Assembly (NCBI GenBank): GCA_019424905.1
Contig: JAHYYP010000008.1
Coordinates: forward strand, 5,748-69,747
DNA length: 64,000 nucleotides
Direction of reading: 5' to 3'
From: Collinsella sp.
GTDB taxonomy: Bacteria; Actinomycetota; Coriobacteriia; Coriobacteriales; Coriobacteriaceae
The position numbers and the translations under genes are program-made. Under the pieces are notes generated by a model. It saw only the letters and a program-made list of their open reading frames with translations. It did not search any database and was not told the origin of the DNA. Of this stretch, positions 27,050 through 37,400 are shown one piece after another. Position 1 is the stretch's first letter; each line of letters opens with the position of its first letter.

Positions 27050-28563
27050 TACAGCTCGCCTCCCTTCCCGGCAAAATCGGGCGCTACGGAAAGCACGGGC
27101 GCGCCCGTGGCGGCATCGGCAAAGCCGCGCTCCAGGGCGCGGGCAAACGTGAGCAGCTGACGGTCCTTAAACGCCGGGCCCACCAGCTGGGCAGAAACGG
27201 GCAGCTGAGTGTCCTCGCCCAGGCCCAGCGGCACCGAGATGCCGCCGTTGCCGCAAATGTTGAGCGAGATGGTGTACAGGTCGGAGAGGTACATCTGCGT
27301 GGGGTCGCTGATCTCGCCAAACTTAAAGGCCGTGCGCGGCGAGGCTGGCATGAGGATGGTGTCCACCTTGGCATACGCGGCGTCGTAGTCCCGCGTGATG
27401 AGCGTACGGGCCTTTTGCGCAGCGTAGTAGTACTTGTCGTACACGCCCGAGCTCAGCAGGTAGGCGCCGAGCATCTGACGGCGCTTGGCCTCGGCGCCAA
27501 AGCCGTGGGCGCGCGAAAGCGAGCTCTGGTCGGACAGGTTGGCGCAGCCCTCCTCCTGATAGCCGTAGCGAATGCCGTCGAAGCGGGCCAGGTTGGAGAA
27601 CGCCTCGGCCGGGCCGATGACGTAGTAGGCGGCGATGGCGGCATCCAGGTGCGGCAGGTCGACCTCGACCAGCTCGGCGCCCTGGTTCTGCAGCTCCTGG
27701 GCGGCGCGCTGAACAGCGGCCTTGACCTCGGGCGTCAGGCCCTCGGCCTCCATAAACGCGGGGATGATGCCCACGCGCTTGCCCTCGATGCTGTCGTTGA
27801 GATGCTCGGTAAAGTCGACGGCGCAATCCTGGCTGGTGCAGTCGTACGGATCGTGGCCCGCGCCGGTAAGCGCGTTCATGGCCAGCGCGACATCCTCGAC
27901 CGTGCGGCCAAAGGGACCCACCTGGTCGAGCGACGAGCCAAAGGCAACCACGCCGTAACGGCTCACGGCGCCATACGTGGGCTTAAAGCCCACCACGCCG
28001 CACAGCGACGCCGGCTGGCGAATGGAGCCGCCGGTGTCCGAGCCCAGCGAGAGCGCGACCTCGCCCGCGGCGACGGCGGCAGCGGAGCCGCCCGAGGAGC
28101 CGCCGGGCACGCGTTCGGTATCCCAGGGGTTGTTGGTGCGGTGGAACGCCGAGCTCTCGGTGGAGCTGCCAAAGGCAAACTCGTCCATGTTGGCCTTGCC
28201 CATGGGCAGGCAGCCGGCGTCGAGCATGCGCTGGACGCAGGTGGCGGTGTAGACGCTCTGGTAGTTCTCGAGCATGCGGGAAGCGCAGGTGGTGCGCGTG
28301 CCCACGAGGTTCATGTTGTCCTTGATGGCCAGCGGCACGCCCGCGAGCGGGGGCAGCGGCTTGCCTGCAGCGCGGTCGGCATCCACGCGCGCGGCGGCCT
28401 CGAGCGCAAGCTCGGGCGCCACCTGCAGGAATGCCTGGACCCCGCCCTCGCGCGCCTCGATGGCGGCAAGGGAGGTCTGTGCCACCTCGGTAGCGGTAAA
28501 GTCGCCGGCGGCAACGCCCGCGGCGATCTGGGCGGCGGTAAGGGAATCGAAGCTCTGCGCCAT
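27049..28563 (-). CDS. gatA: Asp-tRNA(Asn)/Glu-tRNA(Gln) amidotransferase subunit A
   Basis: The 504-residue glutaminase subunit of GatCAB and an amidase-signature enzyme. The Ser-cisSer-Lys machinery is visible: lysine in VPLAIKDN, GGSSGGSAAAVAAG, and the nucleophile region GSDTGGSIRQPASLCG. It releases ammonia that is channelled to GatB. It lies in the operon gatC-gatA-gatB with 1-bp stop/start overlaps on both sides. Confidence 0.97.
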   Translation of the reverse strand: MAQSFDSLTAAQIAAGVAAGDFTATEVAQTSLAAIEAREGGVQAFLQVAPELALEAAARVDADRAAGKPLPPLAGVPLAIKDNMNLVGTRTTCASRMLENYQSVYTATCVQRMLDAGCLPMGKANMDEFAFGSSTESSAFHRTNNPWDTERVPGGSSGGSAAAVAAGEVALSLGSDTGGSIRQPASLCGVVGFKPTYGAVSRYGVVAFGSSLDQVGPFGRTVEDVALAMNALTGAGHDPYDCTSQDCAVDFTEHLNDSIEGKRVGIIPAFMEAEGLTPEVKAAVQRAAQELQNQGAELVEVDLPHLDAAIAAYYVIGPAEAFSNLARFDGIRYGYQEEGCANLSDQSSLSRAHGFGAEAKRRQMLGAYLLSSGVYDKYYYAAQKARTLITRDYDAAYAKVDTILMPASPRTAFKFGEISDPTQMYLSDLYTISLNICGNGGISVPLGLGEDTQLPVSAQLVGPAFKDRQLLTFARALERGFADAATGAPVLSVAPDFAGKGGEL

Positions 28564-28874
28564 TACTCGCTCTCCCCCTCTCCCAAAATGGACGGCACGC
28601 GGAAGTAGCGGTCGCGCGCGCTGCCGGCGTTTTCGAGCGCAACGTCGAGCGGCAGGTCGCGCTCGGGCTCGCGCAGGTCATCGCCCATCACGTTGGACAG
28701 GCTTCCGATGGGATGGAACGTGGGCTCCACGTCGGGCAAGTCATATTGCAAGACGGGCTCGAGCATCTGGACGGCGTCGTTCATGTAGGACGTCATCTGG
28801 GTGAGCTCGTCATCGGTCAGTGCGATCTTTGCGTACTCGGCGATGCCGCGCACGTCTTTCTCGCTGAGTGCCAT
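28563..28874 (-). CDS. gatC: Asp-tRNA(Asn)/Glu-tRNA(Gln) amidotransferase subunit C
   Basis: The 103-residue GatC that wraps and stabilises GatA. The N-terminal LSEKDVRGIAEYAKIALTD and the C-terminal LRxD-like/Arg-Glu region (DDLREPE, YFRVPSIL) match the family. ATG at 28874 follows GGAAGGGAGCG; a 6-codon extension lacks a ribosome site. First gene of the gatCAB operon. Confidence 0.94.
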   Translation of the reverse strand: MALSEKDVRGIAEYAKIALTDDELTQMTSYMNDAVQMLEPVLQYDLPDVEPTFHPIGSLSNVMGDDLREPERDLPLDVALENAGSARDRYFRVPSILGEGESE

Positions 28875-29054
28875 AGGCGCTCCCTTCCGCATAACAGATA
28901 AACCGCTCTAGTATACAAGGCAATGCCGCTTGGAGCAGGCGCTTTACCCAAATGCAGCGAAAACGTAACGAGGGCGGCGGGCTGGCAGGCTGCGGACTGG
29001 CGGTTCTGGAGCGAAACCGCACCGTCCATAGCGAAAACCGTCTCGCCCACAACG

Positions 29055-29120
29055 AAAACCATCACAACATTCGACGCTTTTCGCCAAAATCGAGATTTTC
29101 ATCGAATGTTGTGACGGTTT
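29055..29120. repeat. 66-bp interspersed palindrome (AACCATCACAACATTCGA ends), copy 1
   Basis: Ends AACCATCACAACATTCGA and TCGAATGTTGTGACGGTTT with an internal TTTTCGCCAAAATCG. Other copies lie at 39248, 43486 and 44725. Confidence 0.85.
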
Positions 29121-29130
29121 GGAAGTCCCG

Positions 29131-29166
29131 ACCACCACAAAGGTGCCTGTCCCCGTTGTGGTGGTT
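29131..29166. repeat. Short palindrome (ACCACAAAGGTGCC type), copy 1
   Basis: ACCACCACAA and TTGTGGTGGT arms around AGGTGCCTGTCCCCG. Related copies lie at 38235, 39195, 40771 and 55963. It directly follows the 66-bp palindrome. Confidence 0.8.
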
Positions 29167-29178
29167 CTGAACGATGTC

Positions 29179-30117
29179 TTATGCCGAGGCCTTGGCCTTG
29201 CGGCGCTTGCGGACCGCGTGGATCACGATGTCCAGCAGCAACAGCACAATGGCCACGACCACGATGAGCACGGCAAACTCGCGCTTGCCCCAGTGGCGGC
29301 CGGCCAGCGACTTTTGCTTGTCGACGTCCTTCTTGTTGTACTTGGTGCGCACGCAATGCACCAGCAGGCGATGGTCGTTCACACCGTAGGGTGTGCAGGT
29401 AACGAGCGTCACCTTGTCGGCACCGGGCTCGATGGTCAGTGACTCCATCTCCTCGGGCAGCACGACCTCGGAGTCCACCATCTTGTAGGCGAGCGTCTTG
29501 TTCATGGTGTGCAGCAGCACCAGGTCGCCGGGCTCCAGCGAGTGGATGTCGTCGAACATGCTCAGGTTGCGCATGCCCGAGTGCGCGGTGAGCACGCAAT
29601 GCGTCGAGGTGCCGCCCACCGGTAGGCTCGTGCCCTCCAGGTGGCCGACGCCCGCCATAAGGACTTCTTCGCTCGTGCCGTGGTAGATGGGCATGCTCAC
29701 GTCGATGGAGGGAATCTCGATCCAGCTCATCATAGGGTCGCGGTCAAAGATGAGCTGCTGAGCGTAGGGCTCGATCTGGTCGGCGGGAAGTTCGGTGGCC
29801 TCGCCCGCCAGCTGTTCGTTAAAGGAGCGCGCCTGGAGCAGGATGCGCTCGCGCTCCTCGGCAGACAGCGCGTCCACGGTGCTGGACACGGTGCTGATCT
29901 GGTTGAACACGCCCGAGGCCTCGAGCCGGTCCAAGATCCACGGCCAGGTCATAAGGCCCACGCCGATAAGGATGATGACGATGGTGATGAGCCGGTCGGC
30001 CCAGCGCGGCAGCCGCTTGCGGCGGCGCTTGGGCTTTGGTTGAGGTTTGGGCTGAGGGCTTGAGCCGCCGTTGGCCGCAGCGTTATTGCTCTTCATATGT
30101 TTGGCGCCCTGCACCAT
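29179..30117 (-). CDS. Class C (pilin-polymerising) sortase
   Basis: A 312-residue membrane transpeptidase that joins pilin subunits covalently. It has a basic, proline-rich N-terminal tail, a first membrane helix (about residues 42-62), the sortase domain with H179 (LTAHSG), C241 (TLVTCTPYG) and R250 (NDHRLLV), and a second C-terminal membrane helix (283-300). Two membrane anchors and a DPM lid-like motif near residue 127 mark class C. ATG at 30117 follows GAGGAGTG. It is the last gene of the pilus cluster and is separated from the pilins by a structured 260-bp gap, so it may have its own promoter. Confidence 0.93.
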   Translation of the reverse strand: MVQGAKHMKSNNAAANGGSSPQPKPQPKPKRRRKRLPRWADRLITIVIILIGVGLMTWPWILDRLEASGVFNQISTVSSTVDALSAEERERILLQARSFNEQLAGEATELPADQIEPYAQQLIFDRDPMMSWIEIPSIDVSMPIYHGTSEEVLMAGVGHLEGTSLPVGGTSTHCVLTAHSGMRNLSMFDDIHSLEPGDLVLLHTMNKTLAYKMVDSEVVLPEEMESLTIEPGADKVTLVTCTPYGVNDHRLLVHCVRTKYNKKDVDKQKSLAGRHWGKREFAVLIVVVAIVLLLLDIVIHAVRKRRKAKASA

Positions 30118-30247
30118 CGCCGGTCACTCCTCTACAACTCAAGTTGTCTAAACAAATAATAGCCGATTCGCGAGCTCGTACGCCGGACAACGCAGCCTGA
30201 CAGCATTGCACAGCGCGAGTATGGGCCCGCATTTGAGTTTTCAAAAT

Positions 30248-30377
30248 GTCCCGAATCGACTGGGCGATTCGGGATACAATGTCAATAGAAAACGACGCAC
30301 CCCGCGTAAATGTTTGGGAGCGCGGGCGGCCTAGTTTTCAGTTTTTGTTAAATGCCCGGGATCCGACCCCCGGGCAT
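30248..30377 (+). other. Three-hairpin intergenic block upstream of the sortase
   Basis: Contains TCCCGAATCG/CGATTCGGGA (30249-30274), a TACAAT that could be a -10 (30275-30280), CCCGCG/CGCGGG (from 30300), and a strong stem AATGCCCGGG/CCCGGGCATT (30351-30377) followed on the plus strand by TCTTATTT. This could be a small plus-strand RNA with its terminator, or the 3' end of the pilin transcript on the minus strand. Confidence 0.4.
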
Positions 30378-30379
30378 TC

Positions 30380-30529
30380 TTATTTGCGCTTTCGGCGCAA
30401 ATGCCGTCCACCGTCCGCACCGCGCGTGCGCCTACGGACCTTAAACCGAACCTCATACGAGTCAAGAAACGCGATGACGAACGTGCCCACCGCCGCGAGG
30501 GCGGCGAGCGCGTTAAGGAATTTCAGCAT
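30380..30529 (-). CDS. Small membrane protein in the pilus locus (49 residues)
   Basis: A short frame: an N-terminal hydrophobic helix (LKFLNALAALAAVGTFVIAF), then a basic tail rich in Arg and Lys. It has an excellent ribosome site, GGAGGT 7 bp before the ATG at 30529, which is the main reason to call it. It lies between the major pilin and the sortase on the same strand. I do not recognise the family. It could be a pilus assembly accessory or a small toxin-like peptide; no function is assigned. Confidence 0.5.
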   Translation of the reverse strand: MLKFLNALAALAAVGTFVIAFLDSYEVRFKVRRRTRGADGGRHLRRKRK

Positions 30530-30834
30530 ATGGTGACCTCCGATCGAGTCGTCGGCCGCCCGCGCACGGAATGCGTCGCAAGGGTATTTTACTGCGAGTG
30601 TATGCACCCACGCCTGGTAAACGCGATTTTGACAAACATCTGTTCGATATTCATACGCTTGATCCAACGGGCAATGGAGGCTGGCTGCGTTATCCCAAAA
30701 AAACGGGGCAAACTCCAGTGCGGAGTCTGCCCCGAAAAGAGAATGGCAAAGCAAGAACGTGGATGGACGAGAAAAGTGTCCGCAAGTCTCATGGCCAACA
30801 CATCCCACCTGCCAAAGGGATGGATGAGCGAGCG

Positions 30835-32664
30835 TTACTCCTGCTCGGACTCCTCAGCCTGCTTACGGCTGCGGATGAGGTGCGCCACGCCGATGCACAG
30901 CACCGCGCCACCGGCGATCCAAGTGAAAGTCACGCCGTTAAGGCCGGTCAGCGGGAGGCCCACGGACTTGGTGTTGCCGACATTGATGGTGACCTCGCCG
31001 GCATCAGCGTTGGTGCCGGTGTTTTCTTGACCATGAAGAGCATTGTCGCCGACATTACCGTCAAGCTTGCCGAAGGCGATGTCGGTGCGCTTCTCGTCTG
31101 CCTCAGACACCTTTGCCTCAAGGGTCTTCACCTTCATCGTGTCTTTGTTATACGTCGCGGTGATGATGAAGGTGAAGGGGTCGGCCTTGGTGGGGTACTT
31201 GGCAGGGTCGGGGGTCTGGACCTCAGTCACCTTGTAGGAGCCGGCGTCGAGGCCGGAAACGGAGATCTTGCCTTCTTTGTCGGACGTGAACTTCACACAC
31301 TCGGGAAGGTTTTCAGTATTGGTGACGGTCACGAGCTGACCCGCGACGACACTGACGCCATCAACAGTACCCTCCGTCGAGGCAATATACTGGTTTTCGG
31401 TATTCTTGTCCGCGGACTGGATGGTGAAGACGGCATTCTCAAGGCCCTGCTCGGTGCCCTGGTCGACCTTCTTGAGGTTGAGCTTGAACGCAAAGTCGGC
31501 GACGGTGTCCTCGATCGTCGTGCCCGTGCCAACGCCATACGGGTTGTTGGAGTACTCAAGCTTAACGGTGTTGGGGTTGCCACCCTTCTGAGTATTGTCA
31601 GTAGTGTTACCAATCACGGCATTGCCGTTGAGCACCGCCTTGTAGAAGACGACTATCTGAGTGCTGGCGCCTACCTTTGAAATCTCCTTGAGATACTTAC
31701 CGTGCTCTCCCGCATTAGCGTTAATAGCCAAGGTGGTAGTTCCATCAGCATTGGTGGTTGGCGTCACAGTAAAGTTCTCTGTAATGTCGGCATATTGATC
31801 AATGTTGTTCTGATCTTTGTTTACAGCAAAAACTTGAGTTTGGCCATCAACATAGCTGAGGCCCTTGGAAAGGGTGTCAGTGAACCTATAGGTATAGCTA
31901 TCGTAAGTAGCGTAGTTGCTGGCGATCGTGCCGGTGAGCTTGTAATTGACCTCCTGGCCGATCTGCGAATCGGCGACGTCATCCCAATCTTTCACAGGCA
32001 CGGTCGTGAGGTCATCCTCCGCCTTGTTATCATCAAGAATCTTCTTTTCAACCGTGGGGACGCTCTTCTTAGGGGTAATATTCACAGTTGTGTCCGTACC
32101 GTCAATAAGAGCGTACACCGGAGCTGAATAAGCATCGGTCGACTTGTCCCTGGGCTTTACCGTCGTATCAGTGAGGAACAGCCAGTAGCCGGCGTCAAGA
32201 TTGGAAAGAGACGGCTGTGCGGCAGACGTCCTCTGCCACGTTGCATTGTTCTTCAAATTGTCGGCGATCATGCTCAGAACATTATCGCTTGCGACCTGAG
32301 AAGTGCTCCCAGTCACGCCTGACTTCTCGTTCAGCCAATCAGCGGCATCCTGGGCAGTCGTTTTGTTGTAGGCAGGCTCTTTTTTCTGAATTGCACGAAC
32401 AACTGCGTCCTGAATTGCCTGTTGCTCTGTCACGTTTGTGCCCGCCCACTGAATGTTCTTTACAGTGGAGCCATTTACGTCAGCAGCGAAGATTTGAATG
32501 CCCTTATAAGTCGTTGATCCAGCGTAGTCACCGTAATCGAACGTAACGGTCGTGTTGCCCGCTGCAAACGCCATGGTCACCGGGGCCATCACGCCGCCGA
32601 AGCTCAGCGCTGCTGTGAGGCCGGCGGTTACTGCCAGGCGTGCGATGTTCTTGCTCATGCTCAT
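30835..32664 (-). CDS. LPXTG-type backbone pilin (SpaA-like, isopeptide domains)
   Basis: A 609-residue secreted, cell-wall-linked protein, probably the polymerised pilus shaft. It has a signal peptide (residues 1-35, cleavage near AFAAG), a conserved N-terminal fimbrial domain, a lysine-containing TPKKSVPTVEKK segment as pilin-motif candidate, a fimbrial isopeptide-forming domain, a SpaA-type Cna-B domain with an E-box (YKVTEVQTP), the sorting signal LPLTG, a membrane helix and a charged tail. ATG at 32664 follows GGAGGAAAAG; an upstream extension lacks one. It follows the minor pilin gene in the operon. Confidence 0.9.
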   Translation of the reverse strand: MSMSKNIARLAVTAGLTAALSFGGVMAPVTMAFAAGNTTVTFDYGDYAGSTTYKGIQIFAADVNGSTVKNIQWAGTNVTEQQAIQDAVVRAIQKKEPAYNKTTAQDAADWLNEKSGVTGSTSQVASDNVLSMIADNLKNNATWQRTSAAQPSLSNLDAGYWLFLTDTTVKPRDKSTDAYSAPVYALIDGTDTTVNITPKKSVPTVEKKILDDNKAEDDLTTVPVKDWDDVADSQIGQEVNYKLTGTIASNYATYDSYTYRFTDTLSKGLSYVDGQTQVFAVNKDQNNIDQYADITENFTVTPTTNADGTTTLAINANAGEHGKYLKEISKVGASTQIVVFYKAVLNGNAVIGNTTDNTQKGGNPNTVKLEYSNNPYGVGTGTTIEDTVADFAFKLNLKKVDQGTEQGLENAVFTIQSADKNTENQYIASTEGTVDGVSVVAGQLVTVTNTENLPECVKFTSDKEGKISVSGLDAGSYKVTEVQTPDPAKYPTKADPFTFIITATYNKDTMKVKTLEAKVSEADEKRTDIAFGKLDGNVGDNALHGQENTGTNADAGEVTINVGNTKSVGLPLTGLNGVTFTWIAGGAVLCIGVAHLIRSRKQAEESEQE

Positions 32665-32772
32665 CTTCTTTTCCTCCGTTTTCCGGTTGGTTCCCATCCG
32701 ATCGGTCATCATCTGTCTGTGTCTTAGCATCTACTTCGCTACGTCTCGCCCCGCTCTCTGTGGGGCTGCCAG

Positions 32773-34443
32773 CTACTCTTTATGGCTGCCACCTCCCCGC
32801 TTGACCAGGAGCGCGACCACGATGAGCGCGGCTCCGGCGACCGCTGCGGCGGCCGCGGCGTACATTGCCATATCGCCAGTCGAGGGCATAAAGCCTCCGG
32901 TGGTAATGCTAGGGGGTGTGCCGGTGGGCGTGTTGATGAGCGACGCCTCCAGGCTGCCCGTCGACCCGTCCGCGCTGTCGGCGCGCAGGGGCGACTCGGC
33001 CGTGATGGTGAGCTTGGGCTCGGCGGCGGCCACCTGGTCGACGTCCAGGCCCTCGGCCTTGACCGTCACGGAGCGCGTGCCCTCAAAGGCGGTGTAGCCC
33101 TTGGGCGCCTTGAGCTCGCGGACCTCCAGCTTGCCCGAGTCCACGCCTGAGACGGTCACGCGGCCGTCCTCGCCCGTGGTGACGGTGGCCTTACCTTCCG
33201 CATCCCACGTGCCATCGGCCGCCAGCGTGCGACCACGGTCGTCGGCGATGCTCAGGACCGCCCCGGCAAGCGGCTTGTCGCCGTCGCTGCCGCGCTTGGT
33301 GAGCGCGAGATCCCAGGTGTAGGCGCACGCGTCGTCGCTCGGCGTGCGGGTGAAGCCGGCGTCGCCGGACTGGTCGGCAAAGGGAGAGCGCGGGTAGCGC
33401 AGGTAGACCTCGTTGGGGTTGCCCTTCGCGATGCCGTGGTTGCACGCGCTGTTGAGCGGCGCGTTGTACACGGCGACCACGCGGGCGCCCGCGGTAAAGG
33501 CGTCGGCCCCGCCGAGCGTGGCGATGAGGTCGCCGGTGCGCACGGTGAAGGTCTTGCCGTCCGCCGCTACCTTGGTGGCGCACTGGGCCGTGATATCGGT
33601 CCAGCCCTTCGCGGGCTCGGTGCCGGCGCGCCCGTCCTTACCGGTCGAAACGGCGTCGAAGCCGCCGTCCGCGCCCGCCGCCACGTACACGCGCATGCTC
33701 GCGGCCACCTTGGAGGGGTCGAGCCCCGCGCTCATGGTGTCGACGAACTGCACCGCGTAGGCGTCGTAGGCAGTGAGCCCCGCCGGGACCGTAACCGAGA
33801 GGCGCCAGTACAGGTCGTCGGCGACCGTGGCGTCGGCGGCCTTCTGCCAGGCGGCGGTGCCGTCCTCCAGCACGTGCTTGGCGACCTTGGGGGTCGCCGC
33901 CTTGGGCTTGACGGTGACGGCGCTGCCGCCGACCAGGGCCATGATCGGCGCGGTGCCGGCCTCGCCCTGGGCGATGGCGTCGTCGTCGGCGACGATGAGC
34001 CAGTAGCCGCAGGGCAGCTCGGCCGCCGTGCCCGCGTTAAGGGCCACGGGCTCGGCGCCAGAGCTCTGGAGGGAACGAGCGAGCTGTGCGCTCAGCGCGC
34101 TCGTAAGGTGGGAATCGGTGTTGAGCCACTCGGCAGCTTCCTGCGCGGTGGTCTGGGAATTGGGCATGCCGGCGCTGTGCAGCACGGGCAGCGCGGCGTC
34201 GCGCACGGCGTCGCTTGCCCAGGCGAGGTCGGTGGCGATCTTGGCGTCGCTGTCGCCGTCGACGACGTTGGCGCTAAAGATCTGGTAGGCGTCGTAGCTG
34301 CTCGCCACGGTGCCGCTCACCGTGATGGAACCGGTCGAGGTCGGCGCGGCCTGCGCGGAAGCGGGGAACACAACCGCGCAGGTGCCGATCAGGAGGGCAA
34401 GCAGCGCAAACAAGATCGGGAAGGAGCAAACTTTCTTATTCAC
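32773..34443 (-). CDS. LPXTG-type minor pilin (MPSTG sorting signal)
   Basis: A 556-residue secreted pilin. It has an N-terminal signal peptide (VNKKVCSFPILFALLALL..., cleavage near AQAAP), a fimbrial N-terminal domain related to that of the backbone pilin, a Cna-B domain with an E-box-like LEVRELKAPKGYTAF, and the sorting sequence MPSTG before a membrane helix and a KRGGGSHKE tail. The start is GTG at 34443, with GGGAGG 8 bp upstream. The GTG overlaps the stop of the adhesin gene by 8 bp, so translation is coupled. Confidence 0.88.
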   Translation of the reverse strand: MNKKVCSFPILFALLALLIGTCAVVFPASAQAAPTSTGSITVSGTVASSYDAYQIFSANVVDGDSDAKIATDLAWASDAVRDAALPVLHSAGMPNSQTTAQEAAEWLNTDSHLTSALSAQLARSLQSSGAEPVALNAGTAAELPCGYWLIVADDDAIAQGEAGTAPIMALVGGSAVTVKPKAATPKVAKHVLEDGTAAWQKAADATVADDLYWRLSVTVPAGLTAYDAYAVQFVDTMSAGLDPSKVAASMRVYVAAGADGGFDAVSTGKDGRAGTEPAKGWTDITAQCATKVAADGKTFTVRTGDLIATLGGADAFTAGARVVAVYNAPLNSACNHGIAKGNPNEVYLRYPRSPFADQSGDAGFTRTPSDDACAYTWDLALTKRGSDGDKPLAGAVLSIADDRGRTLAADGTWDAEGKATVTTGEDGRVTVSGVDSGKLEVRELKAPKGYTAFEGTRSVTVKAEGLDVDQVAAAEPKLTITAESPLRADSADGSTGSLEASLINTPTGTPPSITTGGFMPSTGDMAMYAAAAAAVAGAALIVVALLVKRGGGSHKE

Positions 34444-37400
34444 GACGCTCGCCTCCCTTCGCATTCGCCTTGCGACGAACGTGCATCCAGGCCGCAGCAG
34501 CGCAAAGCACCGCCGCGCCGGCAAGGTACGTCAGAGTGACGCCCGACATACCAGAAAGGGGCAATGTGGTGGAGTAGGTGTTGGTGAAGGTGGGGGTGGA
34601 CTCGGGCTTGCTGACGTCGAAGGCGACGGGAACCTGCTTGTTGGGATCGATATCAATACCGTCAGCGTCCTTGATTTTGGTAAAAGTCACTTTCTCGGCC
34701 TCGATTGAACCGTTCTCCTTGTCCTTCATCGTGACATCAAATCGATAGACCGACTTGTCGTACGTATAGTGCGAGAACAGCGAAAACTCTGTACTCTCGC
34801 GCACGTAGTACTTGAAGTCTTTTTTAGCGCCACGACCCGAATCATCAGAATCTCCCTGCTTCAAGCTGGCAAGGTCATACTCAATATTTGGGAAATCAAG
34901 CTTCTGGGACTTTTTGCCGTTGGCCTTAGTCGTAACCCTCTCAGCGTTCTCGAACCCTTCGTTATCCGCAAACTCGAGCGTGAACTCCTTCATCTCGCCA
35001 CCCTCAACGACCTTAGTCGCCGCTGGCGTCCAGGAGCCGACAGAGGCATAGGGCTCAATTTTGTTGATAAAGGTCGGGTTATTCTCGCCACCGATAACAA
35101 CCGTAGTCTTCGTGTCATCCGAGGTGTTAACGGAATAGCTTCCGGAGGCAAGTGCTACGAAGTTGCTACCATCCTCGTTCTTTTTATAAACTGTTACTTC
35201 TTTTACCTTGTAATACTTAATTGGAATCGACATGAGATGGTCGATATTGTATGGATTGCTATCAACTGTTGCCACGATCTTGTAAATGGTCTTATCGAAT
35301 TTGGTGTCTAATTCGTTTTCGCCGCTGATGGGTTCCTCAACTAGATAGAAAACGTATTGTCCCGAAGAATAGTCCTTGCCAGAGTCGAAGGTGATTTCGC
35401 CGCTTGTTTGGTCAACAGACGCCTCGCCCGCAACACTGCAATTGCCCATATCTAATGTGCCGTCCTCTTTCCAAGAAGGCTCAGTGGCACCATCCTTGCG
35501 GAGCAGCTTAAATTTGTAATTGTGTCCGCTAAGGCTTTGCGAGATTCCCTTTTCATCTTTAAGCACCTTAGTGGCATTGAGCTTCATGCTCGGATAAACG
35601 CTCAGATCATTGACTTCGCCGACGGTGAGGTCGCCGTTGGTCATAATGCCGCCGCCATGGGTGTACGAGTAGTTGCCGCTGATGATGGTCGTAGCTGCCA
35701 ATTGCGCATTTGCTATGGCATCATCAGTCGGATGGGCCTCCAAACCGAACATGTACTTGGCCTCGGCACCGCCGTTGGCATCGATGGTTATCTTCGCATT
35801 ATCGCAAGTGCCCTGCCAGCCAGCTGAGCCGCCGCCGAGCATCTTGCCGAGCACAACTGCAACCGTCTTATTGCTGTCATTCTTGCGCACCAGGAAGAAA
35901 TCCTGGTGACCGGCCTCTTTGAAGGTTGAGGTAATGTAGTTAGAATCGCTGTCCTCGTTCTTGCCATTACCTCCGGCAGACATGTGATCATCATAACCAT
36001 GATCCGTATTGTTGTAGATTGCGGCACCATTTGAGTGCGAGACAATCGTCTCTCCCGTGGGGCAGGCACCGATGCCACCACCCCAGCCGCCGGCATCATT
36101 TTGAGTGATCAGCGTCTTTACGATATTGAGTTTGCCGTCTTTCTGGATAAAGACGCCACCGCCGCCCCAGTCGCCGCCGCGGCTCTCACCCGTCATGGTC
36201 TTGTTGTTGGTGATGTAAACCTTGTTGGACGTGCCCGGCTCAGTCCCAATAACGCCGGTAGTACCGGTGGAAATACGGAGACCACCGCCCTCGGCGTTTA
36301 CAGATTCGTTGCCGGCAATCGTGCCGCCAGTCATGGAGAACGTGATGATTGGCTGACTATAGAAACCAGCGTAGATTCCGCCACCGGCCTCATTGGAGCA
36401 ATTGGCAGTAACGGAACCACCCGCCATAGTCAGCGTTCCACCGTTCGTAGATGCAACGCCACCGCCGCCGAGCAGGCCGAAGTTCTGAAGGTTGGAATCA
36501 GTAACGCGAGCGTCAGCTCGGTTGTTAGTTATGCAGGCAGAGCCGCTAATGGTTACGGTTGCACCCTTGGTATAAACACCACCACCGTACCCACCGCCGT
36601 CGGTGTTAAAGCCATTGTTGATTTCATTGGCATATGTTGCATTGCCCGAAATGACACCGCCGGAGAGATTCAACGTGACACCGCTGTCGGCAAAAATGCC
36701 ACCACCGGAAGCAGCCTTATTCGCTGCGATCACACCGCCGGTCATGTTGACCGTGACTTTCGCGCCCGCTACGCACAGGCCGCCGCCCCAGCCGCCACGT
36801 TGCTGATTGAGATTCGCGCCAGTAATAAAACCGCCATTGATATTCACATGAGTTTCGTTGCTTTTCCCCTCGGCAAAGATGATATGACCGTTGTTGGTCA
36901 AATCCCTCGGTGTCGTGATCATGCCACCGTTGAGGTTAAGCGTGCCGCCATCCGCAACAGAGATGACCTGTTGGACCGAACCCCTGTCGGATGCAGCAAC
37001 GATTGCTCCGAAACCGCTGACGACATGCATAGTCGTAGTCTCGGTGGTGCCGAGATTATCTTTATTAGGCGTGCTCGTGGTTTCATAATAGGTTAGGCTC
37101 TGAGGAGTACCATTGTTGACGCCGGTCCATGCCATAGTTGCAGGCTCGCCAGGGTTCTTGATGGCAGGCGAAGTCTTATTATCGTCCACTTCGGCAGAGT
37201 CTTCAATGGTAAGTGCACCACTCGATACCGTAATGAACGTGCCATTGTTGCCAGTACGGTAATAAAGCTTGTAGCCCGCAAGGTCAATAGCGGTGTCCTT
37301 GTTAATGGTAATCGGCGTCTCCGACCAAGCATCGCCCTTCAAACGATAGTTGCCACCGTTAGCGAACTTATCAGTAACATTTCCCGCTATTTTGGTATAG

